Positions 1 to 10,720 of a stretch of DNA of 64,000 bases are shown one piece after another. The stretch comes from Phytophthora colocasiae (taxonomy: Eukaryota > Oomycota > Peronosporomycetes > Peronosporales > Peronosporaceae). Below the pieces are notes generated by a model. It was not told the origin of the DNA and ran no database searches. It saw nothing but the letters and a program-made list of their open reading frames with translations. The stretch's first letter is position 1. Each line of letters starts with the position of its first letter. The stretch is taken from positions 286,501-350,500 of the forward strand of contig JAGKQI010000092.1 of the NCBI GenBank assembly GCA_018806915.1, in the 5' to 3' direction. The position numbers and the translations under genes were made by a program.

Positions 1-2124
1 GTCCTTTTGGAAGAGTCGATACGCGACGTGCTCACGTAGAGCCATAGCGCGTTTGTTCCTGCGCACCACATCACCTTCGTACGTATCCGTATACGTCCAC
101 CCCAGTTCTCCATACGGAAGAAGTAGCGGGTACTGAAGGGGTCGTAGTTGGCGTTTGTTTCCCAGAGACGCATGAGATTTCTGTCTTTTGTATATACCAA
201 GAGATCGCGAGGCTGTGCGAGGTTGCCGTCTTCAATCATAGTGACGGCCACTTCAGAAACCGTCGGCAGATTTTCCGTTCGAGGTCTCGAAGGATTGTTT
301 TTCAGACGGAACACCAAGTCGATTGGCTGCTGCATATCGCTTTGACGCACCCTTTCGCCAAACGTGAGAAACTGCTGAGCGAACGGGTTGTACCTTTGCA
401 TCACCCGCTCGATGTCTAACAAAGCCACAGGGTCCAGGTCTGCGAAAATCCCCATACGTCTCTCAGCTCGGCGCTCCATGTCCGGATCGACGATATAGAT
501 CTGCGCAAACTTGGGCTGAGTCCTTTGGCCAGTTCGACGATCAATGTATGGCAACAACGAACCCATGTAGTGGCCCATAGCACCTTGAATTCGGTAGGAG
601 TATACGCCACGTTCACCCGCGACGCTGTTGTCCTGGTTGACGTTCTGAAACCTACCCGTGTTCGGGTTTGAAGCACCGATAGACGTAAAGGCAAACGCCT
701 GGTTGTACGCCCGTATCTGCTTTCGAAAATTGGGGTCTCCGTAAAGCTGGAGAAGTTCGTCTGGAGCCGGGGCCAGAGGTGGTAGTCTGACTTTCCCCTC
801 GATACAGCAGGCAGACTCGCTTTCACCAGGCCACTTCCACGCGTTACAGTGACCGCACACCGTAGTGGGAGGAAGCCGGTGGCGTTTGGTGTCTTCATCA
901 ACATCTGGACCTGTGACCATCGACGGACGGAAATCTTCATGGTTTGCAAGTGCTTTTCGATGGCGAGTGATACGTCGACGTTCTCGAACACGCTCGCGCT
1001 CCTCTTCGCGCTCTTCCTCCGTTTGTAACGCCCTTCTGATGGCGTGACGCTCTCGGTCCTGTTCTCGCTCTGCCGCACGCTGCTCCTCGTCCTGTTGCTG
1101 TCTAGCATACGATTGCCGCTCTCTGTTGCTCTCCCGCTCAACATCACGCTCCTCTGGGGTCTGGTGCTCCCTTGAACTTGCGCGACGTTGCCTGTCAAGT
1201 TCCCGCTCTGCCGCACGCTGCTCCTCGTCCTGTTGCTGTCTAGCATACGATTGCCGCTCTCTGTTGCTCTCCCGCTCAACATCACGCTCCTCTGGGGTCT
1301 GGTGCTCCCTTGAACTTGCGCGACGTTGCCTGTCAAGTTCCCGCTCTGCCGCACGCTGCTCCTCGTCCTGTTGCTGTCTAGCATACGATTGCCGCTCTCT
1401 GTTGCTCTCCCGCTCAACATCACGCTCCTCTGGGGTCTGGTGCTCCCTTGAACTTGCGCGACGTTGCCTGTCAAGTTCACGCTCTGCCGCACGCTCCTCA
1501 TCCGTCTGACGGGCACGTCGGGATGCCTGAACCACAGCATTTGCTTCGCGCTCCTCCTTGCGTTCATTCTCGTCTTGCTGGGAACGACGAATGGCCCTTG
1601 TTTCTGTGTGTTTCGTTGTCGTTCGATGTCTCGGTCTTCTAGGGAAAGTTGGGAGCGTATTTGCGCTTGGCGCTCACTGGCAATATCAAGACCAATCTGA
1701 CCCTGAAGGCCTCGTCGATTTAGCTGTTCAAGTCGGTTTCTTTCGCGATCTGCTACCACTTGTTCAGCACTTCGTTGAGCTCTCCGTTGGCGCTGGCGTT
1801 CGGCATTCCGTTGCCGCGTACGTTCGCGTTGGGAAGAGCTCATGTTTGCCCGCCGCAGCCTGGCTCTCTCTGCGTCACTCATCCTAAGCGCCGCAGCACT
1901 GGATGGATTCGTAGTGGGGGCATGGTTGTTCCTGTCGGAGGAACCACCGGTGCATCTACAGGGGCTACAATGGGGTCGCCTGAAACCGAAACGTTGTTTA
2001 CCTGCTGACTGAGTAGTTCCAATTCTCGCGAAGCCCTCGAAAAACGGTTGCGTGCCTGCTTCCTTCTGTTGATCCGTCGTCGCTTTGCAGTAGGCGATTC
2101 ATCCTCTGCTGGAGTTGCGTTCAC
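1..2124 (-). pseudogene. Helitron Rep/helicase gene, copy I, 5' part, frameshifted
   Basis: N-terminal part of the Helitron transposase; the replication-initiator core and helicase lie beyond the window. It starts with MNATPAEDES at 2124, the same start as in copies II and III. An Arg/Glu-rich coiled region contains 46-residue repeats, followed by a CxxC element (CGHC) and the start of the Helitron-like N domain. A single C missing near 1920 (compare copies II and III) throws the start out of frame, and two extra bases near 1607 break it again. By contrast copy I keeps the frame near 795 (four C's), where copies II and III have three. The broken state is seen directly; whether it is biological or a consensus error is open. 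Confidence 0.8.
1071..1490 (-). repeat. 138-bp tandem repeats inside Helitron gene, copy I
   Basis: The unit starts recur at 1071, 1209, 1347 and 1485, exactly 138 bp apart, so three full units are followed by the start of a fourth. Each unit encodes 46 residues rich in Arg, Glu, Gln and Ser (motifs such as RQQQDEEQRAAER). The period is a multiple of three, so the array can change length without changing frame. The repeats lie in the N-terminal region ahead of the Rep domain. Confidence 0.9.
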
Positions 2125-3408
2125 GCGCTCCGCTTCGTCTAAACGATGCTGCAGCTGTCCTCGACGGTCGTCTCTACACAGTAGACTGTTAGAAGACTTC
2201 CAACAGCACGAAACATTAATTTTACGTACCTATCCCGCTTCGTGCCGACCCTGACCGGAGCCATAGCCTTCCCTCGCAAAAAAGCACAAAGGAAGCAGCG
2301 TTAGACAACGGTCTAACACTGAATAATTGTATTTTAACTGTAAACTAATTCTTGATAGGTGAATGGGAACATGCAGCGCATGCCGTTCTGCCCCTGACAC
2401 GGTAAGCAGCATGAAATGTCTCCATAACATGTGCCGGTCTCACACACGACCACTGGCCCAAGGCTGAGGTGGGCGGCCCGGCCAAGCCGGCTTTTATCGC
2501 CACATGGATCCACCCCAGGACCCCGGATTGGTATGAGGCTTCCCATGCCGCTGGCGGGCGAACATGGGCGTCTCAGGGTCGGGGCTCCGAAGAGCAATAG
2601 AGAGGCAGAACTGAGACAGGAACGGCGAAGGGTGGCCAGCTGCAACCTTTTTATCCCAAAAAATGGGAAGGTCATGGATTTGGGCGCAAAAGCTACAGTA
2701 CCCAAATTTCAATTTTCACCAAAGTACCCGCAGGGATGGCTTACTTGCTTAAATGGGCAATATTGTAGATTCGGAGTGGACTGCCCGGCGTCTGTGCGCT
2801 CGAGAGGGGTCTCGGTCAGAATGGCCGTGGCGTGGCACCCACTGCAACCCTCCCTCAAGCCCCGCAGAGGACCTGTCAGAGTCCTCCGCAGGCTCCAGCC
2901 CACCCTTAATTTTGTACACACCAGCTCCCAGTTGCCCCAATGTGGTACCAGTTCTCCCACAAGGCGGAACACCCGACACCGTAAAGATTTGATAGCTGTA
3001 TTATGTTTATATGGGTACTTACCGAGTATTCCTAGGCTGGCTGCGCCGCTCGATCACTCCTGTCCTCGCTAGCCGCCGCGCCGTTCGCGTAATGTCCTCT
3101 GTCGCTGCTGACGCCGTTTGCGTTTTGGAATGAAAGAATTCTAGAATTTAAATCGACCAATCAGAAGCCATTGAGAGGGTTATCATTAGTGGGCTATATT
3201 TGTAATTTTGGCATTCCTGAGAGCAGTCTAGAAGATAGGGATAGGCTACACCATGGGACAATACAGTATAGAATACGTACATGTACAAAATGGAGAGACA
3301 GGTAGCTACGCAGGTTTATGCGCTAAGACGTTGAACACACACACAACGGACACACAGACACACAGACACACAGACACACAGACGCGGCACTAGCCTAGAG
3401 GGCAGAGA
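2125..3408 (-). other. Helitron 5' leader, copy I
   Basis: About 1.28 kb between the Helitron 5' terminus and the transposase start. It contains a CCAAT box in the order CCAATCAGA (about 3158-3166), a GC-rich block (about 2440-2960) and the short GACA-type repeat next to the terminus. Open frames on both strands here are not conserved: homopolymer runs differ by single bases from copies II and III (for example the T and A runs near 2650-2665). I therefore read it as promoter and untranslated leader rather than a second gene. Confidence 0.6.
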
Positions 3409-3438
3409 CTAGCCGAGTGCCGCCCGCTTTGCGGGCGG
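3409..3438 (-). other. Helitron 3' terminus: hairpin plus CTAG (copy II)
   Basis: On the minus strand a perfect 8-bp stem (CCGCCCGC pairing with GCGGGCGG) with a 3-nt loop is followed by CACTCGG and then CTAG. In Helitrons this hairpin is the termination signal for rolling-circle strand transfer. The next base, at 3408, is already the first base of copy I. Confidence 0.9.
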
Positions 3439-3613
3439 TGTGTATGTGTTAGGTCCCAACCCGTAGTGCTCGCTGTTCCAGCTCGCCCTACTACTCTGTA
3501 GCCCCTGCCTTCGCCTCGCTCGGAGGGGACAAAAACATACACAGTGTTTCATATGCACAGTGAACATGTATTTGTTGTTATAAAAAATGCAGTGATCTCC
3601 TTCTTCCTCTTGC

Positions 3614-6600
3614 TTACATCTCGAATATCTGTCGGTAGACAATATTCTGTGTGTACACTCCATCGGCGTCCACCTGGTCAGGATACTCGATCATCACCTT
3701 GAGTCTCGACCGCGCTGTCACTCTCGATAACGCCACGTACAGCTGTCCGTGTGAGAAGCAAGGAGTCGCCAAGTATAGTCCGAGATTTTGTACCGTTTGT
3801 CCTTGGGCCTTGTTGATTGTCATCGCAAACGCTGGTTGCACTGGGAACTGCTTACGACGTAGACGGAAGGGGAACTCACGCGTGTCCCCGTCACTGAGAA
3901 CACAATCCGCGGAATGAACACATGCTGGCCGTGGCGTTCCCCTGTCATGATGGTCGCATGGATCACGTGGGGTTTCAGCTCCACAACACGGAGGCGCGTT
4001 CCGTTGCACAGTCCAAGATTTGGATTCAGGTTGCGCATCATCATGATCGGCGCACCCTTCTTCAAAGTTAGTTTGTGCGGCGGGATTCCGTTCATATTCA
4101 CTGAATGCAGGAGTTCAGGCTCAAAGTAATCAGCGTCACCGTCATTATCCACTGAATCGTTGGACAAATACTCCTGGGCGTCACCTTCCAGCTTCTGAGA
4201 AACAGCTTCGTTGATACGCTGCACGATCATGTTCGTAGTCGTCAATATCGTTCGATTGGCAAAGTACTCATCCGTGGCGATCTCAGGGTTATTAATGTCT
4301 GCATACATCTCGTCAATGATGCGTCGCATGCCTCTGGGAGTGGTGCCAGGCCGAACCTCTTCATCTTCTTCTTCCGGCTCTTCCTCCGGTTCGCTCTCAA
4401 TCAACATGTCGTTCGGGATCTTGATGAAATCTGGTCCAAGTCCAGCATTCACTTGGTGCCTTCCTTCGCCCACTTGAAGGAGAAACTCAGAGAATGCTGC
4501 CAGTTCTTCCGCTGTCGTTTCATTCGCAGCCGACCTCACACGCATGTTCTCCGTAAGATGAACTTGTTCGAATTTGCTCCACAACTCCGAAGACTTTAGA
4601 CACGCGTCGATGGTATCGGCAGGCGTTCCCTGCAGTACCACTGGTAGAATTTGTCTGAAATCTCCTGAAAGGACGACCACTTTCCCGCCAAATGGTTCAT
4701 CGATGTCCAAGATATCCCGTAGCGAACGGTCCACAGCCTCAAAAGCGTGACGATGGGCCATCGGAGCTTCGTCCCAGATAATTAAACTGGCCATCTTGAT
4801 AAGTTCCTTCAGGGCGGAGTTCTTATTGATCGCACACGTAGACTCCGCATTCAGCTTTAGCGGGATTCGAAAGGTAGAATGTGCAGTGCGACCACCCATT
4901 AGTAGAAGTGCGGCAATTCCACTCGAAGCTACCGCAATGGCAATTTTCCCAGACAAACGAACTTTTGCCAGGATGTGCTTGAGCAAGGTTGATTTTCCAG
5001 TACCACCAGGTCCATCCAGAAAAAATAACTTGTTGCCTTCTGAAGATCCATCGACAGCCGCCATGACTTTCGCGTAGATAGCTTGTTGACCTTCATTAAG
5101 TCCATCCTCATGCTCCACAATTTCTTGAAGCGTGTGATAGTCATACGCCATGGTCTCGCGGTCAATCAAACTGTTGTTGGTCTGGAGTGCGTCTCGAAGA
5201 AGCAGCTCAGGGAAATCGGCAAGTTGTGGAAGGTCAAACTCATGTACCGCTTTCCCACTCACTTGAAGCAACTCGTTCAGACTCTTGAGCGTGTTAAACA
5301 TCACCACGTCGTCCCTCGCTTGGCCTTCCATGGCGCGGAATCGACGGTGGAAATCCTCAGACAATGCTCCGTAGTAATTATCCCATAGCTGACGCACCTG
5401 CCCAACCTGAGAGTATACTAACAGCGTAGCAAATAGCTGACGCAGTTGATACGCCATCTGGAACGTCGCGGCTTCCTCCATACAGGCTGCCCACTCCTCA
5501 TCATTCTCGAGATATCCTAGACGTAACGCGGCATCCTTATACGATCCACATACGACGTTTTCCACAGTCCGGATATCCTGGAAAGAAGTAGGTCCTTTGC
5601 GATGGCATAGCAAGACGCGTAAGTAGAACCTCTCCTCATCTCGCGGAGACACGTGAATCATTCGTCCTAGTGCAGCTTGATACTTTTTGCGGCGGACCCA
5701 TATCTTGTGTTTGTCCCATCTAAAGTACTTCGGCACATCCTGATACACAATTGTCTTCGCTACCTGGTCTTCGGGCGCTCTACTCGCACATATGTCGAAG
5801 AAGGCAGTAAGCTTCGTGCGCTCACTACGATCCATAACGCGTTCCGGATCTTCGGTCTCGCGGAATACCACCATCTGCTCACCTTCGAGGTGTACCGTGA
5901 GCTGGAAAACCGCATGGGACTTCCCTTGCACTACGTGTCCGAGGAGACGCATACACGCCTCAATGGGAGAGATGTACCTTGCGCTTAAGTATCGGATGAT
6001 CTCGTTGGGTTCCCGTCTGTCGATATTACCTTCGTCTTGCACCGTCTCCACTGTAATCACAGCTCTGTCGGATCCCTTGTACACGTACTTGTAGAGATAC
6101 TTCACCACTGACAGTGCTGTGCAGATTTCAATGTTGATGTGGCAGTTGTACTTGTATGAAAAGTATGGGTTGTACGGCACCACCCACTGATTCAGCGTAG
6201 CATTGTCGTACCGTCTTCCATTGAATGTAAAAAATCCTTCCGATCGTCGTCGGCGTCTGTACTGAGGGAAACCGTCTTCGCTCACCCGCGTTGTCTCCAC
6301 GAACGGTTTCGGGTAGCCCTTTGTACACTTGCCATCCTTCATACAGACACACGATGGATTCGCCGTGCCACAGGGCCCGTGCATCATATTCGTCATGACC
6401 GTTTCATAAAGGCCGGGGTTGGTGTCAGGATCCGGTACTTCCGCCGATACAATCTTGTCAATAATCTGCCTTGTGCGTGGCTTGTCCTCGTCCGCCAAGA
6501 TGACAATGATGTGCGCATGAGGAAGTCCACGCTTTTGAAACTCCACCACGTAAATCCGAGCGGAAACCCGCCCAAGCACACCCTCGTCTAAGTCTTTTAA

Positions 6601-9242
6601 ATGAGCAGCCAGCTTTTGCTGCCATACTCTCGCGACGATGTCTGGGCGGTCTTGGGCGCTCTGGTTAGGATCGCGAATCTGCTCTTGGATCTCTTCCCAC
6701 TTTGGATTGCAAGTCATCGTGTCGAAGATATCTGGCTTGCCGTACTCCCTAACGATTGCCATCGAGTCTTGGTACGATTGGTACATCTGACGCGGGCTCC
6801 CTGAGTGAGAAGACGGTAAGATGATCTTCTTCCCAACCTGATTGAGGAAGTGCCTGTTTCGGGCTCGGTCGGGGTGAGCCAGCTCTCCAGTGTCACGATC
6901 ATATTCCGCCAGGAGTCCTTCGCCATCGCCCAGGATAGTCCTAGCCTCTTCCATAGCTTCGCTCAGGTACGCATCTCGCAGTCCATTGTACTGGTAAGCA
7001 CGGATCTCCTTCTGGTGAGTTGCTATCCAGCGAAGTTCTTCTTGCTCGCATTTGGCTCTCTGGTCCACACAATACTGTTGGAAAAGGCGCCCCCCTTTAT
7101 GTAGAGCTGATCGGTCGTCGTCCTTTTGGAAGAGTCGATACGCGACGTGCTCACGTAGAGCCATAGCGCGTTTGTTCCTGCGCACCACATCACCTTCGTA
7201 CGTATCCGTATACGTCACCCCAGTTCTCCATACGGAAGAAGTAGCGGGTACTGAAGGGGTCGTAGTTGGCGTTTGTTTCCCAGAGACGCATGAGATTTCT
7301 GTCTTTTGTATATACCAAGAGATCGCGAGGCTGTGCGAGGTTGCCGTCTTCAATCATAGTGACGGCCACTTCCAGAAACCGTCGGCAGATTTTCCGTTCG
7401 AGGTCTCGAAGGATTGTTTCTCAGACGGAACACCAAGTCGATTGGCTGCTGCATATCGCTTTGACGCACCCTTTCGCCAAACGTGAGAAACTGCTGAGCG
7501 AACGGGTTGTACCTTTGCATCACCCGCTCGATGTCTAACAAAGCCACAGGGTCCAGGTCTGCGAAAATCCCCATACGTCTCTCAGCTCGGCGCTCCATGT
7601 CCGGATCGACGATATAGATCTGCGCAAACTTGGGCTGGAGTCCTTTGGCCAGTTCGACGATCAATGTATGGCAACAACGAACCCATGTAGTGGCCCATAG
7701 CACCTTGAATTCGGTAGGAGTATACGCCACGTTCACCCGCGACGCTGTTGTCCTGGTTGACGTTCTGAAACCTACCCGTGGTCGGGTTTGAAGCACCGAT
7801 AGACGTAAAGGCAAACGCCTGGTTGTACGCCCGTATCTGCTTTCGAAAATTGGGGTCTCCGTAAAGCTGGAGAAGTTCGTCTGGAGCTGGGGCCAGAGGT
7901 GGTAGTCTGACTTTCCCTCGATACAGCAGGCAGACTCGCTTTCACCAGGCCACTTCCACGCGTTACAGTGACCGCACACCGTAGTGGGAGGCAGCCGGTG
8001 GCGTCTGGTGTCTTCATCAACATCTGGACCTGTGACCATCGACGGGCGGAAATCTTCATGGTTTGCAAGTGCTTTTCGATGGCGAGTGATACGTCGACGT
8101 TCTCGAACACGCTCGCGCTCCTCTTCGCGCTCTTCCTCCGTTTGTAACGCCCTTCTGATGGCGTGACGCTCTCGGTCCCTGTTCTCGCTCTGCCGCACGC
8201 TGCTCCTCGTCCTGTTGCTGTCTAGCATACGATTGCCGCTCTCTGTTGCTCTCCCCGCTCAACATCACGCTCCTCTGGGGTCTGGTGCTCCTTGAACTTG
8301 CGCGACGTTGCCTGTCAAGTTCCGCTCTGCCGCACGCTGCTCCTCGTCCTGTTGCTGTCTGGCATACGATTGCCGCTCTCTGTTGCTCTCCGCTCAACAT
8401 CACGCTCCTCTGGGGTCTGGTGCTCCCCTTGAACTTGCGCGACGTTGCCTGTCAAGTTCCCCGCTCTGCGCACGCTGCTCCTCGTCCTGTTGCTGTCTAG
8501 CATACGATTGCCGCTCTCTGTTGCTCTCCCGCTCAACATCACGCTCCTCTGGGGTCTGGTGCTCCCTTGAACTTGCGCGACGTTGCCTGTCAAGTTCACG
8601 CTCTGCCGCACGCTCCTCATCCATCTGACGGGCACGTCGGGATGCCTGAACCACAGCATTTGCTTCGCGCTCCTCCTTGCGTTCATTCTCGTCTTGCTGG
8701 GAACGACGAATGGCCCTTGTTTCTATGTTTCGTTGTCGTTCGATGTCTCGGTCTTCTAGGGAAAGTTGGGAGCGTATTTGCGCTTGGCGCTCACTGGCAA
8801 TATCAAGACCAATCTGACCCTGAAGGCCCCGTCGATTTAGCTGTTCAAGTCGGTTTCTTTCGCGATCTGCTACCACTTGTTCAGCACTTCGTTGAGCTCT
8901 CCGTTGGCGCTGGCGTTCGGCATTCCGTTGCCGCGTACGTTCGCGTTGGGAAGAGCTCATGTTTGCCCGCCGCAGCCTGGCTCTCTCTGCGTCACTCATC
9001 CTAAGCGCCGCAGCACTGGATGGATTCGTAGTGGGGGCCATGGTTGTTCCTGTCGGAGGAACCACCGGTGCATCTACAGGGGCTACAATGGGGTCGCCTG
9101 AAACCGAAACGTTGTTTACCTGCTGACTGAGTAGTTCCAATTCTCGCGAAGCCCTCGAAAAACGGTTGCGTGCCTGCTTCCTTCTGTTGATCCGTCGTCG
9201 CTTTGCAGTAGGCGATTCATCCTCTGCTGGAGTTGCGTTCAC
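3614..9242 (-). pseudogene. Helitron Rep/Pif1-like helicase transposase, copy II, frameshifted
   Basis: Helitron transposase joining an HUH single-strand nuclease to a Pif1-family helicase; it nicks, unwinds and transfers one strand. Order from the start at 9242: Arg/Glu-rich repeat region; CGHC zinc-like element; Helitron-like N domain (about 7950-7300); HUH motif PHAHI (His codons about 6511-6519); the double-tyrosine region KYLYKYVYKG (about 6075-6105); helicase Walker A GPGGTGKS (about 4991-5014), Walker B IIWDEAP, SGDFRQ, and the C-terminal YVALSR near 3725-3745; stop TAA at 3614. A 1,177-codon frame (3820-7353) is unbroken. Frame changes occur near 8230-8400, 7915, 7360 and 3870. Family known; residual activity of this copy doubtful as written. 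Confidence 0.88.
8191..8609 (-). repeat. 138-bp tandem repeats inside Helitron gene, copy II
   Basis: Same 46-codon repeat array as in copy I. Unit starts at 8191, 8328, 8467 and 8604 give spacings of 137, 139 and 137 because of single-base indels. These indels disrupt the frame across the array, unlike copy I where all spacings are 138. Confidence 0.85.
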
Positions 9243-10514
9243 GCGCTCCGCTTCGTCTAAACGATGCTGCAGCTGTCCTCGACGGTCGTCTCTACACAGT
9301 AGACTGTTAGAAGACTTCCAACAGCACGAAACATTAATTTTACGTACCTATCCCGCTTCGTGCCGACCCTGACCGGAGCCATAGCCTTCCCTCGCAAAAA
9401 AGCACAAAGGAAGCAGCGTTAGACAACGGTCTAACACTGAATAATTGTATTTTAACTGTAAACTAATTCTTGATAGGTGAATGGGAACATGCAGCGCATG
9501 CCGTTCTGCCCCTGACACGGTAAGCAGCATGAAATGTCTCCATAACATGTGCCGGTCTCACACACGACCACTGGCCCAAGGCTGAGGTGGGTGGCCCGGC
9601 CAAGCCGGCTTTTATCGCCACATGGATCCACCCCAGGACCCCGGATTGGTATGAGGCTTCCCATGCCGCTGGCGGGCGAACATGGGCGTCTCAGGGTCGG
9701 GGCTCCGAAGAGCAATAGAGAGGCAGAACTGAGACAGGAACGGCGAAGGGTGGCCAGCTGCAACCTTTTATCCCAAAAATGGGAAGGTCATGGATTTGGG
9801 CGCAAAGCTACAGTACCCAAATTTCAATTTTCACCAAAGTACCCGCAGGGATGGCTTACTTGCTTAAATGGGCAATATTGTAGATTCAGGTGGACTGCCC
9901 GGCGTCTGTGCGCTCGAGAGGGTCTCGGTCAGAATGGCCGTGGCGTGGCACCCACTGCAACCCTCCCTCAAGCCCCGCAGAGGACCTGTCAGAGTCCTCC
10001 GCAGGCTCCAGCCCACCCTTAATTTTGTACACACCAGCTCCCAGTTGCCCCAATGTGGTACCAGTTCTCCCGCAAGGCGGAACACCCGACACCGTAAAGA
10101 TTTGATAAGCTGTATTATGTTTATATGGGTACTTACCGAGTATTCCTAGGCTGGCTGCGCCGCTCGATCACTCCTGTCCTCGCTAGCCGCCGCGCCGTTC
10201 GCGTAATGTCCTCTGTCGCTGCTGACGCCGTTTGCGTTTTGGAATGAAAGAATTCTAGAATTTAAATCGACCAATCAGAGGCCATTGAGAGGGTTATCAT
10301 TAGTGGGCTATATTTGTAATTTTGGCATTCCTGAGAGCAGTCTAGAAGATAGGGATAGGCTACACCATGGGACAATACAGTATAGAATACGTACATGTAC
10401 ACAATGGAGAGACAGGTAGCTACGCAGGTTTATGCGCTAAGACGTTGAACACACACACAACGGACACACAGACACACAGACACACAGACACGGCACTAGC
10501 CTAGAGGGCAGAGA
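9243..10514 (-). other. Helitron 5' leader, copy II
   Basis: 1.27 kb between the 5' terminus and the transposase start, nearly identical to the leader of copies I and III. It carries the same CCAAT-type box (about 10270) and GACA-type short repeat (about 10450-10495). Single-base length differences against the other copies (for example the T and A runs around 9765-9780) are spread through it. Nothing in it looks like a conserved gene. Confidence 0.6.
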
Positions 10515-10545
10515 CTAGCCGAGTGCCGCCCGCTTTTGCGGGCGG
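10515..10545 (-). other. Helitron 3' terminus: hairpin plus CTAG (copy III)
   Basis: Same 8-bp GC stem as in copy II but with a 4-nt T loop on the plus strand, then CACTCGG and CTAG. The following minus-strand base is the first base of copy II. Confidence 0.9.
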
Positions 10546-10720
10546 TTTGTATGTGTTTGGTCGAAACCCGTGGGGCTCACTGTTCCAGTTCGCCCTACTA
10601 CTCTGTAGCCCCTGCCCTCGCTTCGCTCGGAGGGGACAAAAACATACACAGTGTTTCATATGCACAGTGAACATGTATTTGTTGTTATGAAAAATGCAGT
10701 GATCTCCTTCTTCCTCTTGC

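Larger units (their letters stand above)
1..3408 (-). mobile_element. Helitron copy I (5' part, cut by window start)
   Basis: Rolling-circle transposon of the Helitron class. Its 5' terminus (TCTCTGCCC on the minus strand) lies at 3408, directly against the CTAG 3' terminus of copy II at 3409. The remainder runs off the window at base 1. Sequence is almost identical to copies II and III: a 1.3-kb leader, then a gene starting at 2124. The first 50 bp inside the 5' end carry a CA/GACA-type short repeat (about 3335-3385) whose length differs between copies. The 3' half of the gene and the 3' hairpin are outside the window. Known of the family: Helitrons insert between A and T without target duplication. 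Confidence 0.9.
3409..10514 (-). mobile_element. Helitron copy II, complete (7,106 bp)
   Basis: Full-length Helitron. The 5' end TCTCTGCCC is at 10514. The 3' end is CTAG at 3412-3409, preceded 11 nt inside by an 8-bp GC hairpin (stem arms 3420-3427 and 3431-3438, loop TTT). This hairpin-plus-CTRR end is the hallmark of the class. Both sides abut other Helitron copies with no spacer, so it has no A/T host flank of its own. It encodes one Rep/helicase gene (3614-9242) behind a 1.27-kb leader. Copy II has the longest uninterrupted coding stretch of the three (3820-7353). Confidence 0.93.

Noticed and set aside
1071..1490. Regularly spaced repeats resembling a CRISPR array
   Set aside because: The units are contiguous 138-bp coding repeats with no unique spacers, in a eukaryotic transposon.
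1126..1509. Ser/Arg/Cys-rich plus-strand frames across the repeat array
   Set aside because: Shadow translation of the minus-strand repeats; the same shadows appear in all three copies.
2431..3072. 213-codon plus-strand frame in the Helitron leader
   Set aside because: It is broken by single-base changes in copies II and III and has no recognisable composition.
3300..3390. Possible telomere-like or CA satellite
   Set aside because: It is a short GACACA-type repeat next to the Helitron 5' end, repeated at the same place in every copy.
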